A DNA stretch of 64,000 nt from Streptomyces sp. NRRL S-37 (GCF_000721605.1 NZ_JOIZ01000003.1:124001-188000), one strand, 5' to 3'. Shown: positions 9,277 to 18,020, counted from the stretch's first letter. The notes: generated from the letters alone by a model not told the origin. Translations and numbers: made by a program.

Positions 9277-10104
9277 ATGAGTCCCTTCACCGGCTCCGCC
9301 GCCCGCACCGCCCGCTGGGAGCATCTGCGCGTCGATATCGCCGACGGTGTCGCCACCGTCACCCTCGCCCGCCCCGACAAGCTCAACGCGCTCACCTTCG
9401 GCGCCTACGCCGACCTGCGCGACCTGCTCGCCGAGCTGTCCCGGGAGCGGGCGGTGCGCGCCCTGGTGCTGGCCGGCGAGGGGCGCGGCTTCTGCTCCGG
9501 CGGCGACGTCGACGAGATCATCGGCGCCACCCTCTCGATGGACACCGCCCAGCTCCTCGACTTCAACCGGATGACCGGCCAGGTGGTGCGGGCGGTACGG
9601 GAGTGCCCGTTCCCGGTGATCGCCGCGGTGCACGGAGTGGCGGCGGGCGCCGGCGCGGTCCTCGCCCTGGCCGCCGACTTCAGGGTCGCCGACCCCAGTG
9701 CCCGCTTCGCCTTCCTCTTCACCCGGGTCGGCCTGTCGGGCGGCGACATGGGCGCGGCCTACCTGCTGCCGAGGGTCGTCGGCCTGGGCCACGCCACCCG
9801 GCTGCTGATGCTGGGCGACACGGTGCGCGCACCGGAGGCCGAACGCATCGGCCTGATCAGCGCACTCGCCGACGAGGGCGGCGCGGACGAGGCCGCCCGG
9901 ACCCTGGCCCGCCGCCTGGCCGACGGCCCGGCCCTGGCCCACGCCCAGACCAAGGCCCTCCTGACCGCCGAACTGGACATGCCCCTGTCGGCATCGATCG
10001 AACTGGACGCCTCGACCCAGGCCCTGCTCATGAACGGCGAGGACTACGCGGAGTTCCACGCGGCCTTCACGGAGAAGCGCCCGCCGAAGTGGCAAGGGAG
10101 GTAG
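9277..10104 (+). CDS. Enoyl-CoA hydratase/isomerase family protein
   Basis: 275 residues of the crotonase superfamily: the AGEGRGFCSGGDVDEI block that forms the oxyanion hole, a second oxyanion segment around HGVAAGAGA, and a typical C-terminal helical tail. It would hydrate or isomerise an unsaturated CoA thioester. Because it begins the operon whose second gene is an aryl-CoA monooxygenase/reductase, the likely substrate is the ring-derived acyl-CoA after dearomatisation rather than a fatty acid. This is inference. The start has a strong site (CTAGGAGG, 8 bases upstream). The next gene begins 4 bp after its stop, so the two are translated together. A shared operator-like repeat lies upstream at 9194-9207. 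Confidence 0.85.
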   Translation: MSPFTGSAARTARWEHLRVDIADGVATVTLARPDKLNALTFGAYADLRDLLAELSRERAVRALVLAGEGRGFCSGGDVDEIIGATLSMDTAQLLDFNRMTGQVVRAVRECPFPVIAAVHGVAAGAGAVLALAADFRVADPSARFAFLFTRVGLSGGDMGAAYLLPRVVGLGHATRLLMLGDTVRAPEAERIGLISALADEGGADEAARTLARRLADGPALAHAQTKALLTAELDMPLSASIELDASTQALLMNGEDYAEFHAAFTEKRPPKWQGR

Positions 10105-10108
10105 AGGG

Positions 10109-12526
10109 ATGCGCTCGACCTCCCCAGGGACGCGGGGCTGCTCCGGATCCGCGGCCACCGCCGCAGGGGCGCGGGGCTGCTCCGGATCCGCGGCCACCGC
10201 CGCAGGGGCGCGGCCGGCCACGACGGCGCCGTACCCGCCCCACGAGAACAACCACCCCCTTCGGGTGGCGATCATCGGCGGAGGCCCCGGCGGCCTCTAC
10301 ACCGCCGCGCTGCTCAAACGCCTCGCCCCCGACCGCCAGGTCACCGTGTGGGAGCGCAACGCTCCCGAGGACACCTTCGGCTTCGGTGTCGTCCTCTCGG
10401 ACGAGACCCTCGGCGGCATCGAACACGCCGACCCGGAGGTCTACGGAGCCCTCCAGCGGGCCTTCGTCCACTGGGACACCATCGACATCGTCCACCGGAA
10501 CACCCTCCAGACCTCCGGCGGACACCGTTTCGCCGCCCTGGGAAGGCACCGCCTCCTGGAGATCCTGCACGACCGCTGCCGCTCCCTCGGGGTCGATCTG
10601 CGCTTCCGGACCGAGGCCCCCGCCCCCGCCCGGCTGGCGGAGACGTACGACCTGGTCGTGGCCGCCGACGGAGTCCACAGCACCACCCGCGAGACCTTCG
10701 CGGACGTGTTCCGACCCCGCGTCACCGAGCACCGTTGCCGCTACATCTGGCTGGCCGCCGACTTCGCCTTCGACGCCTTCCGCTTCGAGATCGCCGAGAC
10801 CGAGCACGGCGTGATGCAGCTTCACGGCTACCCCTACTCCACCGACGCCTCCACCGTGATCGTCGAGATGCGCGACGAGGTCTGGCGTGCCGCCGGATTC
10901 GACGAGACGGACGGGACGGAGTCCGTCGGACGCTGCGCCAAGATATTCTCCGACGCGCTCGGCGGACGCCCCCTGAAGTCCGGCAACTCCACGTGGACCA
11001 CCTTCCGCACGGTCGTCAACGACCGCTGGTCGCACGGCAACATCGTGCTCCTCGGGGACGCCGCCCACACCGCGCACTTCTCCATCGGCTCCGGCACCAA
11101 GCTCGCCGTCGAGGACGCGCTGGCACTCGCCGCCTGTCTGGACGAACAACCCTCTCTGCAAGTCGCGTTGACCGCGTACGAGACGGAACGCCGACCGGTC
11201 GTCGCCTCCACCCAGCGCGCCGCCCGCGCCAGCCTGGAGTGGTTCGAGGACCTGCCCCTCCACCTCGGCCAGCCACCCCGCCGGTTCGCCTTCAGCCTGC
11301 TCACCCGCAGCCGCCGCGTCACCCACGACAACCTGCGGCTGCGCGACGCCCGCTTCACCGGGTCCGTGGAGCGCGAGTTCGGCTGCCCGCCTGGCGCGCC
11401 CCCGATGTTCACCCCGTTCCGGATGCGCGGACTGACCCTGCGCAACCGGGTCGTCGTCTCGCCCATGGACATGTACTCGGCGGCCGACGGCGTCCCCGGC
11501 GACTTCCACCTCGTGCACCTCGGCGCCCGCGCGCTGGGCGGGGCCGGACTGGTGATGACCGAGATGGTGTGCGTCAGCCCCGAGGGGCGCATCACGCCCG
11601 GCTGCACCGGCCTCTACACCGGCAGACAGGCCGAGGCATGGCGGCGGATCACCGACTTCGTGCACACGCGGGCACCCGGCACCGCGATCGGCGTGCAGCT
11701 CGGCCACAGTGGCCGCAAGGGCTCGACCAAGCCGATGTGGGAGGGCATGGACGAGCCGCTCGACGACGGCAACTGGCCCCTCGTCGCCGCCTCGCCCCTG
11801 CCGTACCGGCCGGGCGGCCGGGTGCCCCGCGAACTGTCCCGGGCCCAGCTCACCGACCTGCGGGAACAGTTCACGGCCGCCGCCGTGCGGGCCGCGCGGG
11901 CCGGTTTCGACCTGCTGGAACTGCACTGCGCCCACGGCTACCTGCTCTCCGGCTTCCTCTCCCCGCTCACCAACCACCGCACCGACGCCTACGGCGGCTC
12001 ACCGGAGAAACGGCTCCGCTTCCCGCTGGAGGTGTTCGACGCGGTGCGCGCGGTGTGGCCCGGGGACCGGCCGATGACCGTCCGGATCTCCGCCACCGAC
12101 TGGGCGGAGGGCGGCACCACGGCCGACGACGCGGTCGCGATCGCCCGCGCCTTCGCCGCGCACGGCGCCGACGCGATCGACGTGTCGACCGGGCAGGTCG
12201 TGGCCGACGAGACACCGGAGTTCGGGCGCTCGTACCAGACCCCGTTCGCCGACCGGATCCGGCACGAGGCGGGCGTCCCGGTGATCGCGGTCGGCGCGAT
12301 CTCGTCCTGGGACGACGTCAACTCCCTGATCCTGGCCGGGCGTACGGACCTGTGCGCCCTGGGCCGCCCCCACCTCTACGACCCCCACTGGACGCTCCAC
12401 GCGGCGGCCGAGCAGGGCTACGAGGGCCCGGGCGCGGTCTGGCCGACGCCGTACCTGGCGGGCAGCAGGCGGCCCCGGACCGGCCGCACGGACGCGCCCA
12501 AACCCCGGCTCGGCCTCGGGAGCTGA
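10109..12526 (+). CDS. Bifunctional aryl-CoA monooxygenase/reductase (2-aminobenzoyl-CoA or salicylyl-CoA type)
   Basis: 805 residues in two modules. Residues ~48-430 are an FAD-dependent aromatic hydroxylase: dinucleotide motif AIIGGGPGGLY, and the GDAAHTAHFSIGSGTKLA motif binding the FAD ribityl chain. From about residue 435 there is an old-yellow-enzyme flavin oxidoreductase (MFTPFRMRGLTLRNR, HLGARALGGAGLV, QLGHSGRKGS, ALGRPHLYDPHW). This fusion is known from 2-aminobenzoyl-CoA monooxygenase/reductase and from proteins annotated as bifunctional salicylyl-CoA 5-hydroxylase. It hydroxylates and then reduces the CoA-activated ring. The ATG at 10109 has GGGAGG 7 bases upstream. The first ~45 residues hold a tandem 13-residue repeat absent from the usual N-terminus. 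A co-encoded RidA protein nearby favours the amino-substrate reading. Confidence 0.85.
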   Translation: MRSTSPGTRGCSGSAATAAGARGCSGSAATAAGARPATTAPYPPHENNHPLRVAIIGGGPGGLYTAALLKRLAPDRQVTVWERNAPEDTFGFGVVLSDETLGGIEHADPEVYGALQRAFVHWDTIDIVHRNTLQTSGGHRFAALGRHRLLEILHDRCRSLGVDLRFRTEAPAPARLAETYDLVVAADGVHSTTRETFADVFRPRVTEHRCRYIWLAADFAFDAFRFEIAETEHGVMQLHGYPYSTDASTVIVEMRDEVWRAAGFDETDGTESVGRCAKIFSDALGGRPLKSGNSTWTTFRTVVNDRWSHGNIVLLGDAAHTAHFSIGSGTKLAVEDALALAACLDEQPSLQVALTAYETERRPVVASTQRAARASLEWFEDLPLHLGQPPRRFAFSLLTRSRRVTHDNLRLRDARFTGSVEREFGCPPGAPPMFTPFRMRGLTLRNRVVVSPMDMYSAADGVPGDFHLVHLGARALGGAGLVMTEMVCVSPEGRITPGCTGLYTGRQAEAWRRITDFVHTRAPGTAIGVQLGHSGRKGSTKPMWEGMDEPLDDGNWPLVAASPLPYRPGGRVPRELSRAQLTDLREQFTAAAVRAARAGFDLLELHCAHGYLLSGFLSPLTNHRTDAYGGSPEKRLRFPLEVFDAVRAVWPGDRPMTVRISATDWAEGGTTADDAVAIARAFAAHGADAIDVSTGQVVADETPEFGRSYQTPFADRIRHEAGVPVIAVGAISSWDDVNSLILAGRTDLCALGRPHLYDPHWTLHAAAEQGYEGPGAVWPTPYLAGSRRPRTGRTDAPKPRLGLGS
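10131..10208. repeat. Perfect 39-bp tandem duplication inside a coding start
   Basis: Two identical 39-bp units (10131-10169, 10170-10208) encode GCSGSAATAAGAR twice within the N-terminal extension of the aryl-CoA monooxygenase. The following bases (GCGGCCGGCCACGACGGCGC) recall dispersed GC-rich intergenic repeats of streptomycetes. The unit length is a multiple of three, so the frame is kept. Confidence 0.9.
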
Positions 12527-12630
12527 ACCCCGGACGTCACGAGCCCCGCCCGTCCTGCGACGCGCCGGAGGCCGGGCGAGGAAGGGGAGAGGACGGGGCG
12601 AACGAGCCGAGGACCGGCCGGGCGGGGCCG

Positions 12631-13452
12631 CTACACGCCGGCGAACACCGCCCCCGCGTCCCGCAGCCGCTCGTGCAGGGAACGGAAGACGGCCGCCGAG
12701 CGGATGCCCGGCCAGTCGGCGGGGAGCAGGGCGGCGGGCAGGCCGGGGTCGGTGTAGGGGAGGTGGCGCCAGGAGTCCAGGGCGAGGAGGTAGTCGCGGT
12801 AGGCGTCCTCGGGCGGGGTGTCCGCGCGCCGCTCCCAGGCGCGCAGCACGCGCGCGTGCCGGTCCAGGAACGCCTCGTGCCGCTCGGCGATCCCGGCCAG
12901 GTCCCACCAGCGGGCCACGGCCTCCGCGGTGGGCGCGAAGCCCAGGTGCTCGCCGCGGAAGAAGTCGACGTAGGTGTCGAGGCGCAGGCGCTCCAGGGTG
13001 TGCCTGGTCTCCTCGTACAGCCGCGCGGGGGCGATCCACACGCCGGGGGCCGCCGTGCCGAAGCCGAGGCCGGACAGCCGGGAGCGCAGCACGTGCCGCT
13101 TCTGCCGCTCGGACTCCGGTACGGAGAACACGGCGAGGACCCAGCCCTCGTCCTCCGGTGGATCGGTGGCGTACACGCGCCGGTCGCCGTCGTCGAGCAA
13201 TTGACGTGCCTCGGGCGAGAGTTCGTATCCGGCCGCGCCCTGCGCGGTGCGCGCCGGGAGGAGCAGGCCGCGCCGTTTGAGCCGGGACACCGAGGAGCGG
13301 ACGGACGGGGCGTCCACGCCGACCGCGGCCAGCAGCCGGATCAGCTCGGCGACGGGCACCGGGCCCGGCACCGAGCGGCCGTACGCGCCGTAGAGCGTGA
13401 CGATGAGGGATCTCGGAGCGTGGGGGACTTGCTGGTCGGACACGTTGATCAT
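12631..13452 (-). CDS. PaaX family transcriptional regulator
   Basis: 273 residues. An N-terminal winged-helix region opens with APRSLIVTLYGAYGR and VRSSVSRLKRRGLL. The long C-terminal PaaX-type domain (VFSVPESERQKRHVLRSRLS, GFGTAAPGVWIAP, LGFAPTAEAVARWWDLAG) follows. PaaX proteins are repressors released by aryl-CoA such as phenylacetyl-CoA. Its place inside the ring-degradation island makes it the best candidate for the factor reading the GTGAC-N4-GTCAC-like sites at 9194 and 15151, though this is not shown. I chose ATG at 13452. No strong ribosome site is visible, and an ATG in frame upstream or the GTG at 13443 is possible. It lies 35 bp downstream of the ligase gene on the same strand, so they may be cotranscribed. 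Confidence 0.85.
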   Translation of the reverse strand: MINVSDQQVPHAPRSLIVTLYGAYGRSVPGPVPVAELIRLLAAVGVDAPSVRSSVSRLKRRGLLLPARTAQGAAGYELSPEARQLLDDGDRRVYATDPPEDEGWVLAVFSVPESERQKRHVLRSRLSGLGFGTAAPGVWIAPARLYEETRHTLERLRLDTYVDFFRGEHLGFAPTAEAVARWWDLAGIAERHEAFLDRHARVLRAWERRADTPPEDAYRDYLLALDSWRHLPYTDPGLPAALLPADWPGIRSAAVFRSLHERLRDAGAVFAGV

Positions 13453-13487
13453 CTTAAGTCGTATGCGGATGACGGGATTCCCCGGCA

Positions 13488-15098
13488 TCACGCACGGCCG
13501 TCCCCCGTCCCGGTGCGAGCGCGCAGCCGGAACCGCTGGAGCTTGCCGGTGGCCGTGCGGGGCAGGGCGTCCAGGAACACGATCTCCCGCGGGCACTTGT
13601 ACGGCGCGAGCTCGGACTTCACGAAGGCGCGCAGCGCCTCGGCGTCGCGTTCCGCGCCCTCCTTCAGGACCGTGTACGCCACCACGACCTGGCCGCGCGC
13701 CTCGTCCGGCCGCCCGACCACCGCCGCCTCGACCACGTCCGGGTGGCGCAGCAGGGCGTCCTCGACCTCGGGGCCGGCGACGTTGTACCCGGCCGAGATG
13801 ATCATGTCGTCGGCGCGGGCGACGTACCGGAAGTAGCCGTCGGGGTCGCGGACATAGGTGTCACCGGTGATGTTCCACCCGCCGCGCACGTACTCCCGCT
13901 GGCGCGGGTCGGCGAGGTAGCGGCAGCCGACGGGGCCGCGCACCGCGAGCAGTCCCGGCTCCCCGTCGGGCACGGGTGTGCCGTCGGCGTCCTGCACGCG
14001 CGCCTGCCAGCCGGGGACCGGAACTCCCGTCGTCCCGGGGCGGATCGCCCCGTCGGCGGCGGAGACGAAGATGTGCAGCAGTTCGGTGGCGCCGATGCCG
14101 TTGATGATCCGCAGCCCGGTGCGCTCGTGCCAGGCCCGCCAGGTGGCGGCGGGCAGGTTCTCGCCCGCCGAGACGCAGCGGCGCAGCGACGAGACGTCGT
14201 GGCCGTCGAGTCCGGCGAGCATCGCGCGGTAGGCGGTGGGCGCGGTGAACAGCACCGACACCCGGTGCTCGGCGATCGCGGGCAACAACTGGCCGGGGTG
14301 CGCCTGTTCGAGGAGCAGTGCGCTCGCCCCGGCCCGCAGCGGGAACACCACCAGGCCGCCGAGGCCGAAGGTGAAGCCCAGCGGGGGACTGCCGGCGAAC
14401 ACGTCGTCCGCGACCGGCTTCAGCACGTGCCGGGAGAAGGTGTCCGCGATCGCCAGCACGTCCCGGTGGACGTGCGTGCAGCCCTTGGGGCGTCCGGTGG
14501 TGCCGGAGGTGAAGGCGATCAGCGCCACGTCGTCGGCCGCGGTCGGCACGGCCTCGTACGGCGTCGTGGGCGCCGGGCGGTGCAGCAGGTCGCCGGGGGA
14601 GTCGCCGCCGTAGGTGGTGAGGGAGAGGTCCGGGATCTCCGCCTTGACCAGGTCGTCGACGGACCTGACGTCGCACAGGGCGTGGCGCACCTCGGCGATC
14701 TCGCAGATGGTGCTCAGCTCGTGCGGGCGCTGCTGGGCCAGCACGGTGACGGCGATCCCGCCCGCCTTCAGCACCGCGAGCCAGCAGGCGGCCAGCCACG
14801 GTGTGGTGGGGCCGCGCAGCAGCACCCGGTTGCCGGGGACGATTCCGAGGTCGCCGGTGAGGAGGTGCGCGAGCCGGTCCACGCGGGCGCGCAGCTCGCC
14901 GTACGTCCAGGTCGTGCCGTCGGGGGTGCGGAACACCGGGCGGCCGTCGGGCGGGCCGTGCAGCAGTGCGGCGGCGCAGTTCAGCCGGTCGGGGTAGTGC
15001 AGCTCCGGCAGGTCGAAGCGGAGCTCGGGCCACTGGCCGGGTGGCGGGAGGTGGTCGCGGGCGAAGGTGTCGACGTGCGCGGTGGCCCGTGGATTCAT
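13488..15098 (-). CDS. Aryl-CoA ligase (benzoate/2-aminobenzoate-CoA ligase type)
   Basis: 536 residues of the ANL adenylating family. Motifs: AFTSGTTGRPKGCTHVHRD (A3, ATP phosphates), IINGIGATELLHIF (A5, substrate pocket), YFRYVARADDMIISAGYNV (A7-A8 hinge) and LPRTATGKLQRF with the catalytic Lys near the C-terminus. The N-terminus (TAHVDTFARDHLPPPGQWPE) is that of benzoate- and 2-aminobenzoate-CoA ligases. It activates an aromatic acid with ATP and CoA, the entry step for the monooxygenase/reductase two genes away. The start ATG at 15098 has AAGGGGG nine bases upstream. It is divergent from the acyl-CoA dehydrogenase, with a promoter and operator-like repeat in the 117-bp gap. Confidence 0.88.
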   Translation of the reverse strand: MNPRATAHVDTFARDHLPPPGQWPELRFDLPELHYPDRLNCAAALLHGPPDGRPVFRTPDGTTWTYGELRARVDRLAHLLTGDLGIVPGNRVLLRGPTTPWLAACWLAVLKAGGIAVTVLAQQRPHELSTICEIAEVRHALCDVRSVDDLVKAEIPDLSLTTYGGDSPGDLLHRPAPTTPYEAVPTAADDVALIAFTSGTTGRPKGCTHVHRDVLAIADTFSRHVLKPVADDVFAGSPPLGFTFGLGGLVVFPLRAGASALLLEQAHPGQLLPAIAEHRVSVLFTAPTAYRAMLAGLDGHDVSSLRRCVSAGENLPAATWRAWHERTGLRIINGIGATELLHIFVSAADGAIRPGTTGVPVPGWQARVQDADGTPVPDGEPGLLAVRGPVGCRYLADPRQREYVRGGWNITGDTYVRDPDGYFRYVARADDMIISAGYNVAGPEVEDALLRHPDVVEAAVVGRPDEARGQVVVAYTVLKEGAERDAEALRAFVKSELAPYKCPREIVFLDALPRTATGKLQRFRLRARTGTGDGRA

Positions 15099-15136
15099 GA
15101 CGGTTCGCCCCCTTGGCGTGGTGGGCTCGCATCAGG

Positions 15137-15164
15137 AGCGTATCGTGTTGGTGACGGCAGTCAA
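15137..15164 (-). promoter_or_regulatory. Divergent promoter with GTGAC-N4-GTCAA operator
   Basis: On the minus strand TTGACT (15159-15164) and TACGCT (15137-15142) are separated by 16 bp, a plausible vegetative promoter for the ligase gene 38 bp further on. The repeat GTGAC-GGCA-GTCAA (15151-15164) covers the -35. The same TTGGTGAC-N4-GTCA block occurs upstream of the hydratase at 9194-9211 in the opposite orientation. Confidence 0.5.
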
Positions 15165-15215
15165 CGGTCCGCGATAACCTCGGGAGTGGCCCGGCGGCGA
15201 GGGAAGGGACCGGCG

Positions 15216-16565
15216 ATGACCGCATTCTCGCTCGAACCGGAACGACTCGCCTGGTGCGCGGAGCTGCGCGCCCTGGCCGCGGAACGCCTGCGGCCACTCG
15301 CCGAGAAGGGTGAACCCGGCCGGGTCAACCGTCCCCTCCTCGCCGAACTCGGCACCCTCGGCCTGCTGTCCCGCCTGTTCACCTCCGGCGCCCTCGATCT
15401 GTGCCTGATGCGCGAGTCCCTGGTCCACGCCTGCACCGAGGCGGAGACCGCCCTGGCCCTCCAGGGCCTCGGCGCCCACCCCGTCCACACCCACGGCACC
15501 CCCGCCCAGCGCGCCCGCTGGCTCCCCCGAGTGGCCGACGGCACCGCGGTGGCGGCCTTCGCCCTGAGCGAGCCGGACGCGGGCTCGGACGCGGCGTCCC
15601 TGTCCCTCACGGCGGAGCCGTCCGCCGCGACCGGCCCGGCAGCGCCGACCGGAAGGGCCGCGCCACCGCCCGCCCCGGCGCAGGGCCCGCACGGCGGTGC
15701 GCCGGACGCCCGGTTCACGGGCCGGGGCGAGGCGGCCGGACCGGTTGCGGGCCGCCGGGTGGGGGGTGAGCGCGGTGGGGCACCCGGCGCCGGGCCACGC
15801 CCGGCGGCGGGCCCGGTTCCGCCGGTTCTCGCCGTCCGGCCCGACGGGCCGGACGGCTGGCGGCTCACCGGGGAGAAGTGCTGGATCTCCAACGCCCCCG
15901 ACGCCGACTTCTACACCGTCTTCGCCCGCACCACCCCCGGCGCCGGCGCACGCGGTGTGACCGCCTTCCTGGTCCCCGCCGACCGCCCGGGCCTCACCGG
16001 CAGTCGCCTCGACATGCTCTCTCCGCACCCCATCGGCGCCCTCCGCTTCGACGCCGTACCGGTGACCGCCGACGACGTGCTCGGCGAGGTCGACCGGGGG
16101 TTCCGGGTCGCCATGGACACCCTCAACCTGTTCCGCCCCAGCGTCGGCGCCTTCGCGGTCGGCATGGCCCAGGCCGCCCTGGACGCCACCCTCGCCCACA
16201 CCGCCCGGCGGGACGCGTTCGGCGGCAAGCTGAAGGACCTCCAGGCCGTCGCCCACCAGGTCGCCGAGATGGCGCTGCGCACGGAGTCCGCCCGGCTCAT
16301 GGTGTACGCGGCGGCGACGGCGTACGACGCGGGCGCCGACGGCGTCCCCGGGCGCGCCGCGATGGCGAAGCTGCTGGCCACCGAGACCGCGCAGTACGTC
16401 GTCGACCGGGCCGTCCAACTGCACGGGGCCCGCGCCCTGCGACGCGGGCACCTGCTCGAACACCTCTACCGCGAGGTCCGCGCACCCCGCGTCTACGAGG
16501 GGGCGAGCGAAGTGCAACGGGGCATCATCGCCAAGGAGCTGTACGGGAACCTGGAGGACCGGTGA
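15216..16565 (+). CDS. Acyl-CoA dehydrogenase with a low-complexity insert
   Basis: 449 residues, against about 380 for the family. The N-terminal helical domain, the FAD loop (AAFALSEPDAGSDAASL), the WRLTGEKCWISNA segment and the C-terminal YEGASEVQRGIIAKEL block are all present. The Glu of YEG is where short/medium-chain dehydrogenases keep their catalytic base. The extra length is one Ala/Pro/Gly/Arg-rich stretch of about 75 residues (about 142-215, bases 15640-15840) between the FAD loop and the next beta strand, where other members have a short turn. It probably forms a disordered surface loop. The enzyme would oxidise an acyl-CoA from ring cleavage. It overlaps the RidA gene by 4 bp and is divergent from the ligase. 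ATG 15216 follows GGGAAGGGA. Confidence 0.88.
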   Translation: MTAFSLEPERLAWCAELRALAAERLRPLAEKGEPGRVNRPLLAELGTLGLLSRLFTSGALDLCLMRESLVHACTEAETALALQGLGAHPVHTHGTPAQRARWLPRVADGTAVAAFALSEPDAGSDAASLSLTAEPSAATGPAAPTGRAAPPPAPAQGPHGGAPDARFTGRGEAAGPVAGRRVGGERGGAPGAGPRPAAGPVPPVLAVRPDGPDGWRLTGEKCWISNAPDADFYTVFARTTPGAGARGVTAFLVPADRPGLTGSRLDMLSPHPIGALRFDAVPVTADDVLGEVDRGFRVAMDTLNLFRPSVGAFAVGMAQAALDATLAHTARRDAFGGKLKDLQAVAHQVAEMALRTESARLMVYAAATAYDAGADGVPGRAAMAKLLATETAQYVVDRAVQLHGARALRRGHLLEHLYREVRAPRVYEGASEVQRGIIAKELYGNLEDR

Positions 16566-16960
16566 CCGCCGAGCGCGTCAACCCGCCCGAGCTCTCCCCG
16601 CCGGCCGGCTTCTCGCACGCCGTCGTCGCCACCGGCTCCCGGCTGGTGTTCCTGGCCGGCCAGACCGCCCTCGACGCCGACGGCGAGGTGGTCGGCGACA
16701 CCCTGCCCGAACAGTTCACGCGGGCCCTCGCCAACCTCCTCACCGCCCTGCGCGCGGTCGGCGGCGCCCCCGCCGACCTGGCCCGCGTCACCGTCTACGC
16801 CACCGACGTGGCCGCGTACCGCGCCCACGCCCGCGAACTCGGCCGTATCTGGCGGGAGCTGGCCGGCCGGGACTACCCGGCGATGGCGGTCGTCGGGGTG
16901 GTCCGCCTGTGGGACGAACAGGCCCTGGTGGAACTCGACGGCTTCGCCCTGCTGCCCTGA
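16562..16960 (+). CDS. RidA (YjgF/L-PSP) family protein
   Basis: 132 residues of the RidA/L-PSP fold: GFSHAVVATGSRLVFLAGQTALD at the start, LPEQFTRALANLLTALRAVG in the middle, and a YPAMAVVGVVRLWDEQALVELDGFA end. RidA proteins deaminate reactive enamines and imines. The Arg that binds the substrate carboxylate in canonical RidA sits in the VRL segment near residue 115 here. Its GTG start overlaps the dehydrogenase stop (GTGA), so the two are translationally coupled. A RidA member in a ring-degradation operon fits a pathway that handles an amino-substituted ring (2-aminobenzoyl-CoA), where an enamine/imine is produced after reduction. That link is inference. Confidence 0.82.
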   Translation: MTAERVNPPELSPPAGFSHAVVATGSRLVFLAGQTALDADGEVVGDTLPEQFTRALANLLTALRAVGGAPADLARVTVYATDVAAYRAHARELGRIWRELAGRDYPAMAVVGVVRLWDEQALVELDGFALLP

Positions 16961-17189
16961 GAGGGCGGCCGGACCGGCTCGGGCGGCGACCGCGAGCCGG
17001 TCGGCGGGGACCCGGTGCGGGGCGTCCCCGGCCGTCGGGGAGCAGCTCACCGGTGTCGTCGAGGACGATCGCACCGTCGCGCAGCGGGCTCCTTCTCCGC
17101 GCTTCACCCGAAGGGACGGGGCGGAGACGCCGGCAGGTCTCCTGAAACGCGGGTGCGTGAGGCGGTGCCGGTCCGGAAGGATGCACGGT

Positions 17190-18020
17190 GTGACTCCCGC
17201 GACCGACACAGCCCTGCCGCCGCCGTCCGTTCTGAAGGCGTTCCGGCTCGCCGGACGGCCTGAGCCGCTGGAAGGAGGCCAGGGGCAGAGTGTCCGAGTG
17301 GGCGATGTCGTGCTGAAGCCGGCCGGTGACGGTTCGGACGTGGAGTGGACCGCGAGGCTGATGGACGGTCTGCAGGACCGGGGGGACTTCCGTGTCCCGC
17401 GATTTCTGCGCTCGGTGAGCGGCGGTTTCGTCGTCGAGGGATGGGCGGCGACCCGGTTCCTGACGGGCGAGCCGGGGCCGGCCGGCAGATGGGATGCCCT
17501 GGTGGCCGCGGGGAGAGCCTTCCACGAGGCTCTGCGGGACGAGCCGCGCTCTGATCGGCTGGACGTGCACCGGCATCCGTGGGCGGTGGCTGATCGAGTT
17601 GCCTGGGGCGAGGCGACCGTGGAAGTAGCAGCGCCGATCCACCGGTCGGTCACCCGACTGCAGGCGCTCCGCGAACCCGTGGACGCTCGTTCTCAGCTCA
17701 TTCACGGAGACCTGACGGGAAACGTCCTCTTCGCCCCCGGCCAGGCCCCCGCGATCATCGACTTCTCGCCGTACTGGCGACCGGTCGCCTACGCGGATGC
17801 GATCGTGGTGGTCGACGGCCTGCTCCATCACGGGGCCGGACCTCACCTGGTGGACTCGGTGGTCCCCGGAGCCGAGGGCGCTCAGATGCTTCTGCGGGCG
17901 CTGGTCTTCCGCCTGGTCGCACGGGGCGTACTGGCCGGACGCGGCGGTGCGCCGACCGAGGACGAGTTGATCGGGTTCGCCCGCGTGTCCCGGTTCGTCG
18001 AAGAGCGAATCGGCGGGTAG
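17190..18020 (+). CDS. Kinase-like phosphotransferase (TIGR02569 type)
   Basis: 276 residues with features of the aminoglycoside/choline kinase-like fold: a Brenner-type LIHGDLTGNVLF (catalytic Asp, then Asn) followed by AIIDFSPYWRPVAYADAIVV (the metal-binding Asp segment). The N-terminal lobe is short and the usual Lys-containing strand reads VRVGDVVLKPA. The sequence matches my memory of the actinobacterial TIGR02569 family, whose substrate is not known. The GTG at 17190 has GGAAGG nine bases before it and is preferred over ATG 17181, which would overlap that site. No functional partner is adjacent, and the gene stands alone between RidA and a secreted protein. Confidence 0.7.
   Translation: MTPATDTALPPPSVLKAFRLAGRPEPLEGGQGQSVRVGDVVLKPAGDGSDVEWTARLMDGLQDRGDFRVPRFLRSVSGGFVVEGWAATRFLTGEPGPAGRWDALVAAGRAFHEALRDEPRSDRLDVHRHPWAVADRVAWGEATVEVAAPIHRSVTRLQALREPVDARSQLIHGDLTGNVLFAPGQAPAIIDFSPYWRPVAYADAIVVVDGLLHHGAGPHLVDSVVPGAEGAQMLLRALVFRLVARGVLAGRGGAPTEDELIGFARVSRFVEERIGG

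Noticed and set aside
16965..17160. Minus-strand stretch reading RDGAIVLDDTGELLPDG
   Set aside because: Looks protein-like for under 30 residues, but there is no start, no continuation and no family match I can name.
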